The notes beneath the pieces were generated by a model. That model made no database searches. It saw only the letters and a program-made list of their open reading frames with translations, and was not told the DNA's origin. A DNA stretch of 64,000 nt, taken from NCBI GenBank assembly GCA_003244105.1, contig QHBK01000013.1, positions 1 through 64,000 on the forward strand, in the 5' to 3' direction. Both the position numbers and the translations under genes were made by a program. Positions 14,942 to 26,364 of the stretch are shown piece by piece (position 1 is the stretch's first letter; every line of letters starts with the position of its first letter). The DNA is from Candidatus Eremiobacter antarcticus. Its GTDB lineage: Bacteria; Vulcanimicrobiota; Vulcanimicrobiia; Eremiobacterales; Eremiobacteraceae.

Positions 14942-16510
14942 ATGCGTCAGCGGATAGCGTGTCTCTTGATCCCGCGTTTTGCAACCGCTGTCTGCGCGCT
15001 GGCGCAACCCGCGCTTGCCGGCCGCCCCTTTGCGGTCGCCGAGGGCTCGTCACATCGCAGCATCATCGCCGCCAACGAACGAGCGCGCGGCGTCTGCGCG
15101 GGCATGACCGCAAAGCAGGCGTGCTGCGCATGCCCCGACTTGACCGTCGTCACGCACGATGAAGCGGCTGAACGAAAGGCGTCGCACGCATTGCTCGACG
15201 CTTTGGAAAGCTGCAGCCCGCAGGTCGAAGGCGCTGAGCCCGGGACATATTTTTTCTCCGCTCGCGGATTGCCGCGAGGCGAGCGCGACGCGCTGGCTGC
15301 CGCTTCCGACCTTGCATCAGCGCTCGGCTTTGCGGCTCACACCGCCGTCGCCGACGACAGATTCACCGCGCGCTGCGCCGCGCTCACCAGAGGCAGCTGC
15401 AGCATCGCGCCCGCACAGGGAAGCTATATCGTGCCGGCAGGCGGCAGCGCTGGCTTTCTCGCGCCGCTCCCTATGACGGTGCTGCCGCTGGCAGCGGGCG
15501 ACGGGCAGCGCTTCGAGCTTTTGGGCTTGCGCACGCTGGGGCAGATCGCCGCGTTGCCGCAGGCGCCCTTGGCGGCGCGTTTCGGCGAGCGCGCGCGCGT
15601 GTACGCCGCCTTGGCCGCCGGCAAAGACGAAACGCCCTTGCGACCGCGCCATGCGGTGACGGTGCATGAAGATCGTTTCGCCTTTGACGGAGCGGTCGTC
15701 ATGTTGGAGCCGTTGCTGTTCGCATTGCGCGGCTGCATCACAAACGTCGCGGCGCGGCTCGCCGGTGCAGCGCAAGTTTGCGATCGCGTCACCATCCAGC
15801 TGCTGTTCGACGCACCATCCGGCGCTGCGGAAGGCGGGGCACAGCGTGGCGATGCTGGTCTTCACATCCCGGTTTCGTTGGCCGAACCCACCGCATGCGC
15901 CAGCACGATGTTCGAGCTGGCGCGCATCGCGCTCGAATCGCGAAACGATTTGCGGCCGGTCGAAGCGGTTGTCGTCCACGCGGTTCCTGCAGGCGAACCC
16001 GCACCGCAGCCCGCGCTGTTCGAGCGCTCGGGCCGCTCGCAGCGCGCGGCGTTGGCCGCCACACTGGCGCGCCTGCATGCAGCCCTCGATCCAGCCGATG
16101 TCGTCACCGTGCAGCCGCAGCTCGCTGCTTCACGGCTGCCGGAGCGGATGCAGCGCGCCACGCCCATCGATTCGCCGCGCCAGTTCGAACGACAACCCAA
16201 CAACAACAAGAACAAGAAGAAGAAGAAGAAGGCCGAAGCTGACGCAGGCTCTCCATTCGATGCGCGCTCGGTTGGCGGAGCCGTAGCCGCCCGCGGCGCC
16301 GCAGCGCTGCGGCTGCTCGTTCCGCCCCAGCCCATGCCGGCGCCGGATGAGCATGCGAGGCGCGCAGGTCCCTTCCGCCTGAGCGAAAGCTGGTGGGAGC
16401 GCCCTGCCGACCGCGATTACTATCAGATGGTCGACCCAAGCGGTGCTCTCGTGCTCGCCTTCCGCGACGTGCGCGACGATCGCTGGTACGTGCAAGGCGT
16501 CTTTGATTGA
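14942..16510 (+). CDS. imuB: ImuB, Y-family polymerase-like protein
   Basis: The bridging subunit that links DnaE2 to the damaged site. It has a Y-family polymerase fold, but the catalytic acidic triad is lost: the first motif reads CLLIPRFATAVCAL where active polymerases have Asp followed by a Phe/Tyr pair, so it should be inactive. The C terminus has the ImuB signature (SWWERPADRDYYQMVDPSGALVLAFRD, then WYVQGVFD). ATG 14942 is the natural start; the frame is open further upstream under imuA. An Asn/Lys run (NNKNKKKKKK) sits in the linker at about residues 420-430. The stop overlaps the dnaE2 start (TTGA). Confidence 0.9.
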   Translation: MRQRIACLLIPRFATAVCALAQPALAGRPFAVAEGSSHRSIIAANERARGVCAGMTAKQACCACPDLTVVTHDEAAERKASHALLDALESCSPQVEGAEPGTYFFSARGLPRGERDALAAASDLASALGFAAHTAVADDRFTARCAALTRGSCSIAPAQGSYIVPAGGSAGFLAPLPMTVLPLAAGDGQRFELLGLRTLGQIAALPQAPLAARFGERARVYAALAAGKDETPLRPRHAVTVHEDRFAFDGAVVMLEPLLFALRGCITNVAARLAGAAQVCDRVTIQLLFDAPSGAAEGGAQRGDAGLHIPVSLAEPTACASTMFELARIALESRNDLRPVEAVVVHAVPAGEPAPQPALFERSGRSQRAALAATLARLHAALDPADVVTVQPQLAASRLPERMQRATPIDSPRQFERQPNNNKNKKKKKKAEADAGSPFDARSVGGAVAARGAAALRLLVPPQPMPAPDEHARRAGPFRLSESWWERPADRDYYQMVDPSGALVLAFRDVRDDRWYVQGVFD

Positions 16511-19500
16511 GGCCGCCGGCTCTGCGTTCATCTGCGGAGAGGCCGCGCAAGAACGCACCGTCATACGCCGAGCTGCACGCGCATTCCAACTTCACGCTTT
16601 TGGACGGCGCCTCGCATCCTGAGGAACTCGTCCACCGCGCCAAGGAGTTGGAGCTGTGCGGCATCGCGCTCACCGATCGCGATGCGCTGTACGGCGCAGT
16701 GCGTTTTGCTCAAGCCGGCCGCGACGAAGACATTCCCGCCATCATCGGCGCCGAACTCACGCTCGACGACGGCAGCCACCTGGTGCTGCTGGCTGAGAAC
16801 ACGAGCGGATATGCGAACCTTTCGCAGCTGATCAGCCGAGCGCGCTTGGATCACCCGCGCGGCCAACCGTGCACCTCGTACGACCTGCTCGCTCGTCATG
16901 CAGGTGGTCTGATCGCGCTCTCCGGCTGCGGCCAGAGCGCCGTGGCGCAGCGGCTGGAGGGCGGAGATTTCCGCAGCGCATGCAAGGCCGCGGCGCGGCT
17001 GCGCGACATCTTCGGATGGGGCAATTTCTGGATCGAGCTGCAGCGCCATCTCCTGCCTGAAGATGGTCCTCGCATCCGCGCCTTGTGCTCGCTGGCCCAG
17101 ACGTTGGAGTTGGGCATCGTCGCCACCGGCGGCGTCCACTATGCAGTACCGGATGATCGAGAGCTGGCAGATGTGCTGGCATGCATTCGTCTCAAGACCA
17201 CCTTGGACGAGGCGGGCACCCGCCTGCGACCCAACGGTGAATACTATCTGCGCTCGCCGTTTGAGACGGCGCGCCTGTTCGCCGAGCATCCACGCGCGGT
17301 CGCCAACAGCGCCGCCATCGCGCAGCGCTGCGCCTTTCGCCTGCAGCGGCTGCAGAACGAGTTCCCGGACTTTCCCTTGCCGGCCGATGAGACCGCGTTT
17401 TCTTATCTCTATAAAGTGGTGCACGAAGGCGTGCAGCGGCGCTATCAGCCGGTCACGCCCGCAGTCAGCGCTCAGATCGCGCACGAGCTGGCGGTGATCG
17501 AAAAACTCGATCTGGCGGGCTACTTCCTCATCGTCTGGGATATCGTGCGCTTCGCGCGCGAGCGCGGCATCCTCGTGCAAGGGCGCGGCTCGGCCGCCAA
17601 TTCCGCCGTCTGCTATGCGCTGCAGATCACAAGCGTCGATCCGGTCGGGCTGAAGCTTTTGTTCGAGCGTTTCCTTTCAGAAGAGCGCGACGAGCCTCCG
17701 GACATCGACCTGGATACGCCCTCAGGCGATCAGCGCGAGCAGCTCATCCAGTACATCTATCAGCGCTACGGGCGCGAGCACGCCGGCATGGTGGCGGAGG
17801 TCATCACCTATCAAGCGCGCAGCGCGGTGCGCGACATCGGCAAGGCGCTGGGTCTCTCGCTCGATCAAGTCGACGCGCTCGCGAAATCGCTGGATGCAAG
17901 CTCGGCCGCGAACGTGGCGGATGAGGTGCAGGACATCGCAGGCGCGCAAGAGGTGTCCCTCCACGAACGGTCGAGCGTCAGCAAGCACGGTGAAAGGCTG
18001 CCCTTGTCGGCGGCCCACGTCGAAGCGGCGATGGAGGAGCTGCCGAAGCCGCTGCAGGTGGATCTGCGCGGCCACACCGCCCGGCGATTGTACGACTTAT
18101 GCCGGCGCATCGACGGCTTCCCGCGCCATCTGAGCCAGCACGTGGGTGGGATGGTCATCACCCGCTCTCCGCTCATCGAGCTTGCGCCGCTGGAACCGGC
18201 GGCCATGCCCGGCCGCACCATCCTGTGCTGGGATAAGGACGATTGCGCGGTGCTGGGACTCATCAAGATCGACGTGCTGGGCTTAGGGATGCTCGACTGC
18301 ATCGAGCTGGCCCTGGCTGAAATAGAACGCAGCCGCGGCGTCAAGATCGACCTTGCAGATCTGCGCGCCTGCGACGACGAGCGCATCTACGAGATGCTGT
18401 GCGAAGCGGACACGGTGGGGCTGTTCCAAGTCGAATCGCGCGCCCAGATGGCGACGCTGCCGCGCCTGCAGCCGCGCTGCTTTTACGACATCGTCGTGCA
18501 GGTGGCCATCATCCGCCCCGGCCCCATCCAAGGCGACATGGTGCATCCGTACATCAGGCGCCGGCGCGGCTTGGAGCCGGTCACCTATCCGCACCCCAAG
18601 CTGCAGCCGGTGCTGGAGCGCACGCTCGGCGTGCCGCTTTTCCAAGAGCAGGGCATGCGCATGGCCATCGAAGCGGCCGGCTTCACGCCGGGCCAGGCGG
18701 ACGAGCTGCGCCGCGCGATGGGTCACAAGCGCTCGCGCGAGAAGATGCAGAGACTGCATGGGCGGCTGCTTGAAGGCATGGAGCGCAACGGCATCGCGCG
18801 CGACCTCGCCGACCGCCTGTTCCAGATGCTCAGCGCATTCGCGGACTACGGCTTTCCAGAATCGCATGCGGCGTCGTTTGCCTTGATCGTCTATATCTCG
18901 GCCTACCTCAAGCGCTTGTATGCGCCTGAGTTCTATGCGTCGCTGCTCAACGCGCAGCCGATGGGTTTTTATTCACCATCGACGATCATCGGCGATGCCC
19001 GCCGCCACAACGTCACCATCGTGCCGCCCGACGTGAACGCCTCGCGCTTCGCGTGCACGATCGAGCCGCTTCCGTCGGACCCACCTGCGCAGCCGCACGC
19101 GCAGCAGACCATCAGCCACCGTTGGAAGCATCCGGTCGCAGTGAGGATCGGCCTCAATCAGGTGCGTGGCATCGGCGAGAAACACAAGGCGATGCTCGAC
19201 GTCGAGCGGCAACGCGGCGACTATGCGGACCTGCGTGATTTCGTCTTGCGCACGCGGCTGCCGAAAGACATCCTGGAATCGCTGGCCGCCGTCGGCGCAT
19301 TTGGGTGTTTCAGGCTTGCGCGCCGCAGCGCGTTTTGGGATGTCCAGCGTCTGGCTGATTTGAGTGCTGCGGGCGCCCTGGAGCAAGGCATGACCGTCGA
19401 CGAGCAAGCCGCCGCCTTGCCAGCCATGACGAAGCGAGAAGAAGCGGCCGCGGATTACTGGGGGCTTGGACTATCGACGCGCTATCAGATCATGGAGTTC

Positions 19501-19848
19501 TATCGGGGACGCTTGAACGACCTCGGCATCCGGCGCGCGTGCGAACTGGCGGCATTGCCCAATCGCCTGGTGCTCAAAGTCGCGGGCATCGTCACGACCC
19601 GTCAGCGTCCCGGCACCGCCAAGGGCTTTGTGTTCACCACCATGGAGGATGAGACAGGGCTCGTCAACGTGATCATCCGTCCGGATATCTATCAGCGCTA
19701 CCGGCCCATAGCCCGCGACGAGCCGACCGTCATCGTGGAAGGCGTCTTGCAAAAGCAAGACGGCCACGTCAACGTGTTGGCGCGCCGTTTTTGGAAGCTG
19801 GATAACTCAGGGTTGGCGGATGGTTTGCAGTCGCGGAATTTTCACTAG
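16507..19848 (+). CDS. dnaE2: Error-prone DNA polymerase DnaE2
   Basis: The C-family polymerase that performs SOS mutagenesis with ImuA and ImuB. Length is 1113 residues, as usual for DnaE2. The N-terminal PHP domain has metal His24 and His26 (ELHAHSNFTLLDG) and TDRDALYG. The polymerase palm carries P398-DIDLD403, two of the three catalytic Asp, with a GRGSAANSAV block ahead of it. The finger region has the LFQEQGMRMA and DELRRAMGHKRS blocks, and an OB fold follows near the C terminus (VTTRQRPGTAKGFVFTTMEDETG). TTG 16507 overlaps the imuB stop by four bases, so translation is coupled. Confidence 0.95.
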   Translation: MRPPALRSSAERPRKNAPSYAELHAHSNFTLLDGASHPEELVHRAKELELCGIALTDRDALYGAVRFAQAGRDEDIPAIIGAELTLDDGSHLVLLAENTSGYANLSQLISRARLDHPRGQPCTSYDLLARHAGGLIALSGCGQSAVAQRLEGGDFRSACKAAARLRDIFGWGNFWIELQRHLLPEDGPRIRALCSLAQTLELGIVATGGVHYAVPDDRELADVLACIRLKTTLDEAGTRLRPNGEYYLRSPFETARLFAEHPRAVANSAAIAQRCAFRLQRLQNEFPDFPLPADETAFSYLYKVVHEGVQRRYQPVTPAVSAQIAHELAVIEKLDLAGYFLIVWDIVRFARERGILVQGRGSAANSAVCYALQITSVDPVGLKLLFERFLSEERDEPPDIDLDTPSGDQREQLIQYIYQRYGREHAGMVAEVITYQARSAVRDIGKALGLSLDQVDALAKSLDASSAANVADEVQDIAGAQEVSLHERSSVSKHGERLPLSAAHVEAAMEELPKPLQVDLRGHTARRLYDLCRRIDGFPRHLSQHVGGMVITRSPLIELAPLEPAAMPGRTILCWDKDDCAVLGLIKIDVLGLGMLDCIELALAEIERSRGVKIDLADLRACDDERIYEMLCEADTVGLFQVESRAQMATLPRLQPRCFYDIVVQVAIIRPGPIQGDMVHPYIRRRRGLEPVTYPHPKLQPVLERTLGVPLFQEQGMRMAIEAAGFTPGQADELRRAMGHKRSREKMQRLHGRLLEGMERNGIARDLADRLFQMLSAFADYGFPESHAASFALIVYISAYLKRLYAPEFYASLLNAQPMGFYSPSTIIGDARRHNVTIVPPDVNASRFACTIEPLPSDPPAQPHAQQTISHRWKHPVAVRIGLNQVRGIGEKHKAMLDVERQRGDYADLRDFVLRTRLPKDILESLAAVGAFGCFRLARRSAFWDVQRLADLSAAGALEQGMTVDEQAAALPAMTKREEAAADYWGLGLSTRYQIMEFYRGRLNDLGIRRACELAALPNRLVLKVAGIVTTRQRPGTAKGFVFTTMEDETGLVNVIIRPDIYQRYRPIARDEPTVIVEGVLQKQDGHVNVLARRFWKLDNSGLADGLQSRNFH

Positions 19849-19854
19849 TCGCTG

Positions 19855-20139
19855 TCAGGTCTTGCCGCTGCGCGACTTCCGAAGCTCAGGATCGAACTGG
19901 GCGCGGTGGGCGTCCATCCTGTTCTGGTGCTCGTCTACGAGCGTGTAATGGTCCTTTTCGTCCTCAGAAAGCTTTCGGCTCACGAGGCTGTTGGTTTGTT
20001 TGCGCATAGTTTCTTTTTTGTTTGCGCCGGTGACGAGGACGAACGCGATGTAAGCGGCGATCACGCCCGCCGCGGCCAGCCAACCGAAACGCACGTACGC
20101 AAAGCCCGCAACCGCGAGAAGGATGACGATTTGCAGCAT
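19855..20139 (-). CDS. Small membrane protein of unknown function
   Basis: A 94-residue protein with two N-terminal hydrophobic segments (LQIVILLAVAGFAYV, WLAAAGVIAAYIAFVLVTG) and a charged tail (KETMRKQTNSLVSRKLSEDEKDHYTLVDEHQ). ATG 20139 is fixed by a GGAGG seven bases upstream. It converges on dnaE2, with six bases between the stops and no terminator seen. No family recognised. Confidence 0.7.
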   Translation of the reverse strand: MLQIVILLAVAGFAYVRFGWLAAAGVIAAYIAFVLVTGANKKETMRKQTNSLVSRKLSEDEKDHYTLVDEHQNRMDAHRAQFDPELRKSRSGKT

Positions 20140-20204
20140 GCTTGAGCCTCCGCTTTCAGTTATCGGCCGTTTCAACACGACGCGCTCGCAGGGCCGGGCC
20201 GGCG

Positions 20205-20759
20205 TTAAGGCCTGGAGACCGAACCCGTGAATGGGTTGAGGATCACATGAGCGCTCTGTTCCGTTCCATCCCTCGGCCCGAGACTGAAATCGATCGGGCC
20301 GTGCGGGTCCGCCATCGCGCCGTCGACCTGATATTGCGCGCTGCCGTTGCCTGCGAACAATAACGGGGTGGACGCATTGATAGGCCCGGCGACCGCCACG
20401 TGGGCGAAGGTGCGCCGAAGGATGAGCCCTTGCAGATGCGAGTTGGGATCGAGGGATTGTGGCCTGCCGCGGTAGCACGAATAACTGAGCGGACTATTCG
20501 AAGTGAGCCAAAGCGTGGCGCCTTCATCGCGGGCGCCGTTTTGAGCGCTCCGTTCCAACAGTGCGATGTCTTCGGCGAGCGTCGTCGCCGCATCGCGCAC
20601 CTGCCGCGACGCCATGTACTGCCGGTAGTTCGGGATGACCACCAACGCCGTAAGCACTGCGATCAAGGCTAATACAACCAGCAGCTCGATATAAGCTGCG
20701 CCTCGCACGCGGACGCTCAGGGGAGAAAACCGGCGGAGCCGGCGTTGCCGTCGGACCAC
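20205..20759 (-). CDS. Pseudopilin-like protein (GspH/FimT type)
   Basis: A type II secretion or type IV pilus minor pilin. The prepilin site is RG-AAYIELLVVLALIAVLTALVV: cleavage after Gly, Glu at +5, and a long hydrophobic helix. The rest is a small globular domain. A GTG at 20759 gives a 184-residue frame that overlaps the previous gene by about 43 bases. A GTG at 20708 would give a three-residue leader right before the cleavage site and avoid the overlap. It is the last gene of a three-gene set, and no assembly ATPase or prepilin peptidase lies in the window. Confidence 0.78.
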   Translation of the reverse strand: MVRRQRRLRRFSPLSVRVRGAAYIELLVVLALIAVLTALVVIPNYRQYMASRQVRDAATTLAEDIALLERSAQNGARDEGATLWLTSNSPLSYSCYRGRPQSLDPNSHLQGLILRRTFAHVAVAGPINASTPLLFAGNGSAQYQVDGAMADPHGPIDFSLGPRDGTEQSAHVILNPFTGSVSRP

Positions 20760-21421
20760 TCCGCCCGCTCGAAGTCGTCAGCGCTTTTGTTGCCCCCGGC
20801 TCCCTGCTCGACGAAGGCTCGGATGCGCAGGTCCGTCGCATTCGCAGCGCCGATCTGACCGGCAGGGTCTCCCGGACTGTCCACCGATTCCGGCCCCCCG
20901 TTGTCGATCGCGCCGACCGTCTCCGAATACGGCGAGACACGGAACGTGCGAAGCAGCGTCGTCACCGTCCGAGTGGCCACCACCACGCCATTGACCGCGA
21001 TGCTTGCGGTCGCGACGACTTGCAAAGGCGTTTCAGCGATGGTGGGGTTATGCTGCAGCTCGACGTCGACATGGTCAGCACCGGCCGATGAGCCGGGCAT
21101 CTGCAAGCTGACGAGGACGGACCCGCTGGCGTTGGAATCGATCGGCATCCCGAGCGTGCTGTGCGAGCGCGCGAGGTCGGCAAGCGACGCGACCACATCG
21201 CCTTTGTGTTTGAGAAGCAGCCCTCTTACCCAGCCGGTGCCCGCGTCTGCGGCAGCCAGCGCCTGCAGCGAGCGCAGCTCTTCCGTACTGCGGCGCAGAC
21301 GGACGGTGCCGACGTTCACCATGACAGCGAGAAGCGTCATCAACAAAACGACCGAGAGCAGTACGGCCACGAGCGCGATGCCGCGCTGCCGCCGCGCCGT
21401 CGGGTGCGCCTTCGGCTTCAT
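20717..21421 (-). CDS. Pilin-assembly accessory protein (PilX/GspK-like)
   Basis: A 234-residue protein starting KPKAHPTARRQRG-IALVAVLLSVVLLMTLLAVMV. The RG-IALV..LL pattern matches PilX/GspK N termini, which lack the +5 Glu of major pilins. The body contains the expected helix (RLRRSTEELRSLQALAAADAG) before a beta-rich domain. Its ATG overlaps the stop of the upstream fusion gene (ATGA), so it is co-translated with it. Confidence 0.75.
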   Translation of the reverse strand: MKPKAHPTARRQRGIALVAVLLSVVLLMTLLAVMVNVGTVRLRRSTEELRSLQALAAADAGTGWVRGLLLKHKGDVVASLADLARSHSTLGMPIDSNASGSVLVSLQMPGSSAGADHVDVELQHNPTIAETPLQVVATASIAVNGVVVATRTVTTLLRTFRVSPYSETVGAIDNGGPESVDSPGDPAGQIGAANATDLRIRAFVEQGAGGNKSADDFERAEWSDGNAGSAGFLP

Positions 21422-22932
21422 CCGCCTGAGCCCGGCGGTGGACTTGCAGGCGGGGCGACAGGCGGACCCAGCAGCGTCACGAGCTTGGCCAAGACATGTC
21501 CGTCTTGATCCCTCACGGACACGCTGACGTCGTGGGCTCCGGTCAGGGAAGAGGGCGCCACGCCGATCGACAAGTCCATCCCGTCAACGGCGAACGTCGC
21601 GGACCCGTCGTCGATGCGGCCGCCGTACTCCAAGGCCGCGGCTTCATCCACCATCGCATTGGAGGCGATCTGCACCGCGAGTTGCCGCTGGTCTGCGAGC
21701 CGATCCGCCCTCGCCAACACGAAGAGCATCGGAAAGACCGCGCCCACGACGACGATGGTGAAGACGGCCGTCGCGACCAGAGCTTCCACCAAGGTGAATC
21801 CCGGCCGTCGAGTGCGCGCCAGAAGCGGAACAGAAGCGCGGCCGCGGTCCAGTTTCCGGAAGAGCACCACCGCGTGCGGCACGCCGGGAGCGCTGATGCG
21901 GATGAACATGGGCGAGGAGTGGATCGTCGTCAGCCGGTTGTAGAAAGCGGCTCCCGCTTTGTAGCGCCGGTTCTCGAAAAGCAAGTATCCCTCGGGCGTG
22001 ACGAACGGCGTGCTGCCCTCGAAACGCCAGCCACGCGGATCCTCGCTACGCGTCCGGCAGATGCGTTGGACCAGTGCGTCGCGGCGCGTCCAGGCAATCG
22101 CCAGCAACGCCAGCAGCAGCAGCGCAAACGCCGTGCCGTACTGCCGCCAAGGAAACGGCGCAGAAGCGGCGGCCGGATTTGTGATGAGCGCAACGCCGTT
22201 CGGTCTGAGTTGCGCCGGGACCGCGAAGCCGCGGTTGAGCGAGCTTGGACGCGTAGTATCGGCGGGCGTCCACCCCACGTCGTAGCGGTCTACGACGAAG
22301 GCGCCGGTTTGTGCGCCTCCTTGCAAGCGCACGAGCGACTGAGGCACGCGCAGGCCGTTGACCGTCGTCCAATGGCCGAAGGAGAACGCTAACCGCTGAG
22401 GAGAGAGCCGGTCGACCGCGCCCGTCATTTCGCCGGAGACGCGATCGACGTAGAGCAACAAGCCATCGCCTGACGCAAGCGAGACATCCGAGGGTCCGGG
22501 TTGCACGCCGGCCGCGGACATCGAGCACAGCACGATCGCCCACGGATTGGCCAGCGCCGCGACCGCGAGCGGGTCGTCGAACGCCAACGTGCGCGAGCCC
22601 GTGCGCAGCCATGATGAGGTCTCATCGGCATGTAGCCAAACCGCCGCGGAATGCTCGTCCATCGTCCAGCGGCGGTTCGCGATCTCGAGCGAGCCCTCGA
22701 CCGTCTCGCCAATACCATCCCCGAGCCGGTGCCCGCTGTAGCGGATCTGCCCGCGGAAATCGCGGGCGTTCGCGATAGCGATCGGCAGCGCGGTTTGGCC
22801 GCCCGCTGAAGCCGCGACGACCGCCGGTGAGGCTGCGCGCAGGCCGAGAGCATGCGACGGCATCGCAGCGACGCACGTAAACACTGATGCGAAACCGGCC
22901 GCGGCGATGAAGCGCAGCCTGCTAAGGCGCAC
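21418..22932 (-). CDS. Periplasmic-domain/pseudopilin fusion protein
   Basis: A 504-residue frame with two unrelated halves. Residues 1-28 look like a signal peptide and about 29-262 form a secreted beta-rich domain I cannot name. A transmembrane helix follows (YGTAFALLLLALLAIAW, about 265-285), then roughly 90 cytoplasmic residues. At G378-F379 a canonical prepilin motif appears (RRPGFTLVEALVATAVF, Glu383 at +5) with a full pilin helix and a PilV/GspI-like head. The topology is self-consistent, because the cleavage site would face the cytoplasm. Alternatively the pilin is a separate gene starting at an internal ATG at 21909, although no ribosome site is visible there. The start used is GTG 22932. 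Confidence 0.68.
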   Translation of the reverse strand: MRLSRLRFIAAAGFASVFTCVAAMPSHALGLRAASPAVVAASAGGQTALPIAIANARDFRGQIRYSGHRLGDGIGETVEGSLEIANRRWTMDEHSAAVWLHADETSSWLRTGSRTLAFDDPLAVAALANPWAIVLCSMSAAGVQPGPSDVSLASGDGLLLYVDRVSGEMTGAVDRLSPQRLAFSFGHWTTVNGLRVPQSLVRLQGGAQTGAFVVDRYDVGWTPADTTRPSSLNRGFAVPAQLRPNGVALITNPAAASAPFPWRQYGTAFALLLLALLAIAWTRRDALVQRICRTRSEDPRGWRFEGSTPFVTPEGYLLFENRRYKAGAAFYNRLTTIHSSPMFIRISAPGVPHAVVLFRKLDRGRASVPLLARTRRPGFTLVEALVATAVFTIVVVGAVFPMLFVLARADRLADQRQLAVQIASNAMVDEAAALEYGGRIDDGSATFAVDGMDLSIGVAPSSLTGAHDVSVSVRDQDGHVLAKLVTLLGPPVAPPASPPPGSGG

Positions 22933-23185
22933 GATCAGGTTGCGAACGAATGGCGAGACCTCGAAACGAAATGGCGCCGTGAGGGCCGCACGAAGAGCAT
23001 CATCCTAACGTGGCGGCTACGGCCTGTCAACGGCGAGAAGTTCTAAAAGCGCGCTTGCTGGTAACTACTCTCACTCGCGAAAGGCGCGCGTCAAGAGGGC
23101 GCGATCATATGAAAAGGTATGAAGCGTTTGAGAAGAATAGAATGACAAAAACTGGCCGGGCATCAATCGCCGGCCCGGAGGCGGA
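22933..23185. other. Divergent intergenic region before clpB
   Basis: This 253-base gap separates the pilin-fusion gene from clpB. I looked for CIRCE (TTAGCACTC-N9-GAGTGCTAA) and HAIR-type heat-shock operators and found neither. No convincing -35/-10 pair could be fixed. GGAGGCGGA just before 23186 is the clpB ribosome site. Confidence 0.5.
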
Positions 23186-25810
<2,625 letters not shown>

Positions 25811-25846
25811 GATCCGCCGCGCAAATCGTGACGGTCCGTCGCGCGA

Positions 25847-26347
25847 CTACGAGCGCTTGCGCCGGACGCTGTGGTTCAAGAGGATGGTCGTCTTGTCACC
25901 CGACTGCGTGATCATCACGCTGCGCTCGTCCGGGTCGCTGCGCTTGCCCAGCACGAAGGACGCCACGGAGCCGCCAGGGGAATCCATGTGAGCCTGCTCC
26001 GAACCCGCCGGCATGCGCGCCTTGTACCATTGATAGACTTCGTCAAAGCGGTCTTTGGTATTCATCGAAACGATTTGCGACGTCTCGATCTTGCTGTGGG
26101 TCGTGAGTGCGCCCGTCTCCGTCTCGATCGCGCTCGGATAGATCGGAAGGCCCAAATCCTTTGGATCGACTGCCTTTCGGCCAAGGATGGCAGTTGGCCG
26201 GATGATGCGGTGCAGCGCCTTGGCGATGGCGTGTTCCTGAGGAGTGCGGCTGGTCGCGGTCTGGGGACGGGCGCTCCTTTCCGGGCCGCTGCAAGCCGCC
26301 AAAGCCAAAACGAGAACACACGGAAGAATCAGCGGATGGAAGCGCAT
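25847..26347 (-). CDS. Lipoprotein of unknown function
   Basis: A 166-residue lipoprotein: signal LILPCVLVLALAACSG with lipobox LAAC. The mature part includes LGLPIYPSA and a VYQWYKARMP segment, a pattern seen in small uncharacterised envelope proteins. Start ATG 26347 gives the signal at the N terminus. It converges on clpB. The lpdA stop lies 18 bases upstream, so it could be read through from the oxoglutarate dehydrogenase operon. Confidence 0.72.
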   Translation of the reverse strand: MRFHPLILPCVLVLALAACSGPERSARPQTATSRTPQEHAIAKALHRIIRPTAILGRKAVDPKDLGLPIYPSAIETETGALTTHSKIETSQIVSMNTKDRFDEVYQWYKARMPAGSEQAHMDSPGGSVASFVLGKRSDPDERSVMITQSGDKTTILLNHSVRRKRS

Positions 26348-26364
26348 TGACTGCAGTGCGCCGC

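Noticed and set aside
22933-23185. Heat-shock operator (CIRCE or HAIR) ahead of clpB
   Set aside because: No inverted repeat matching either consensus could be found.
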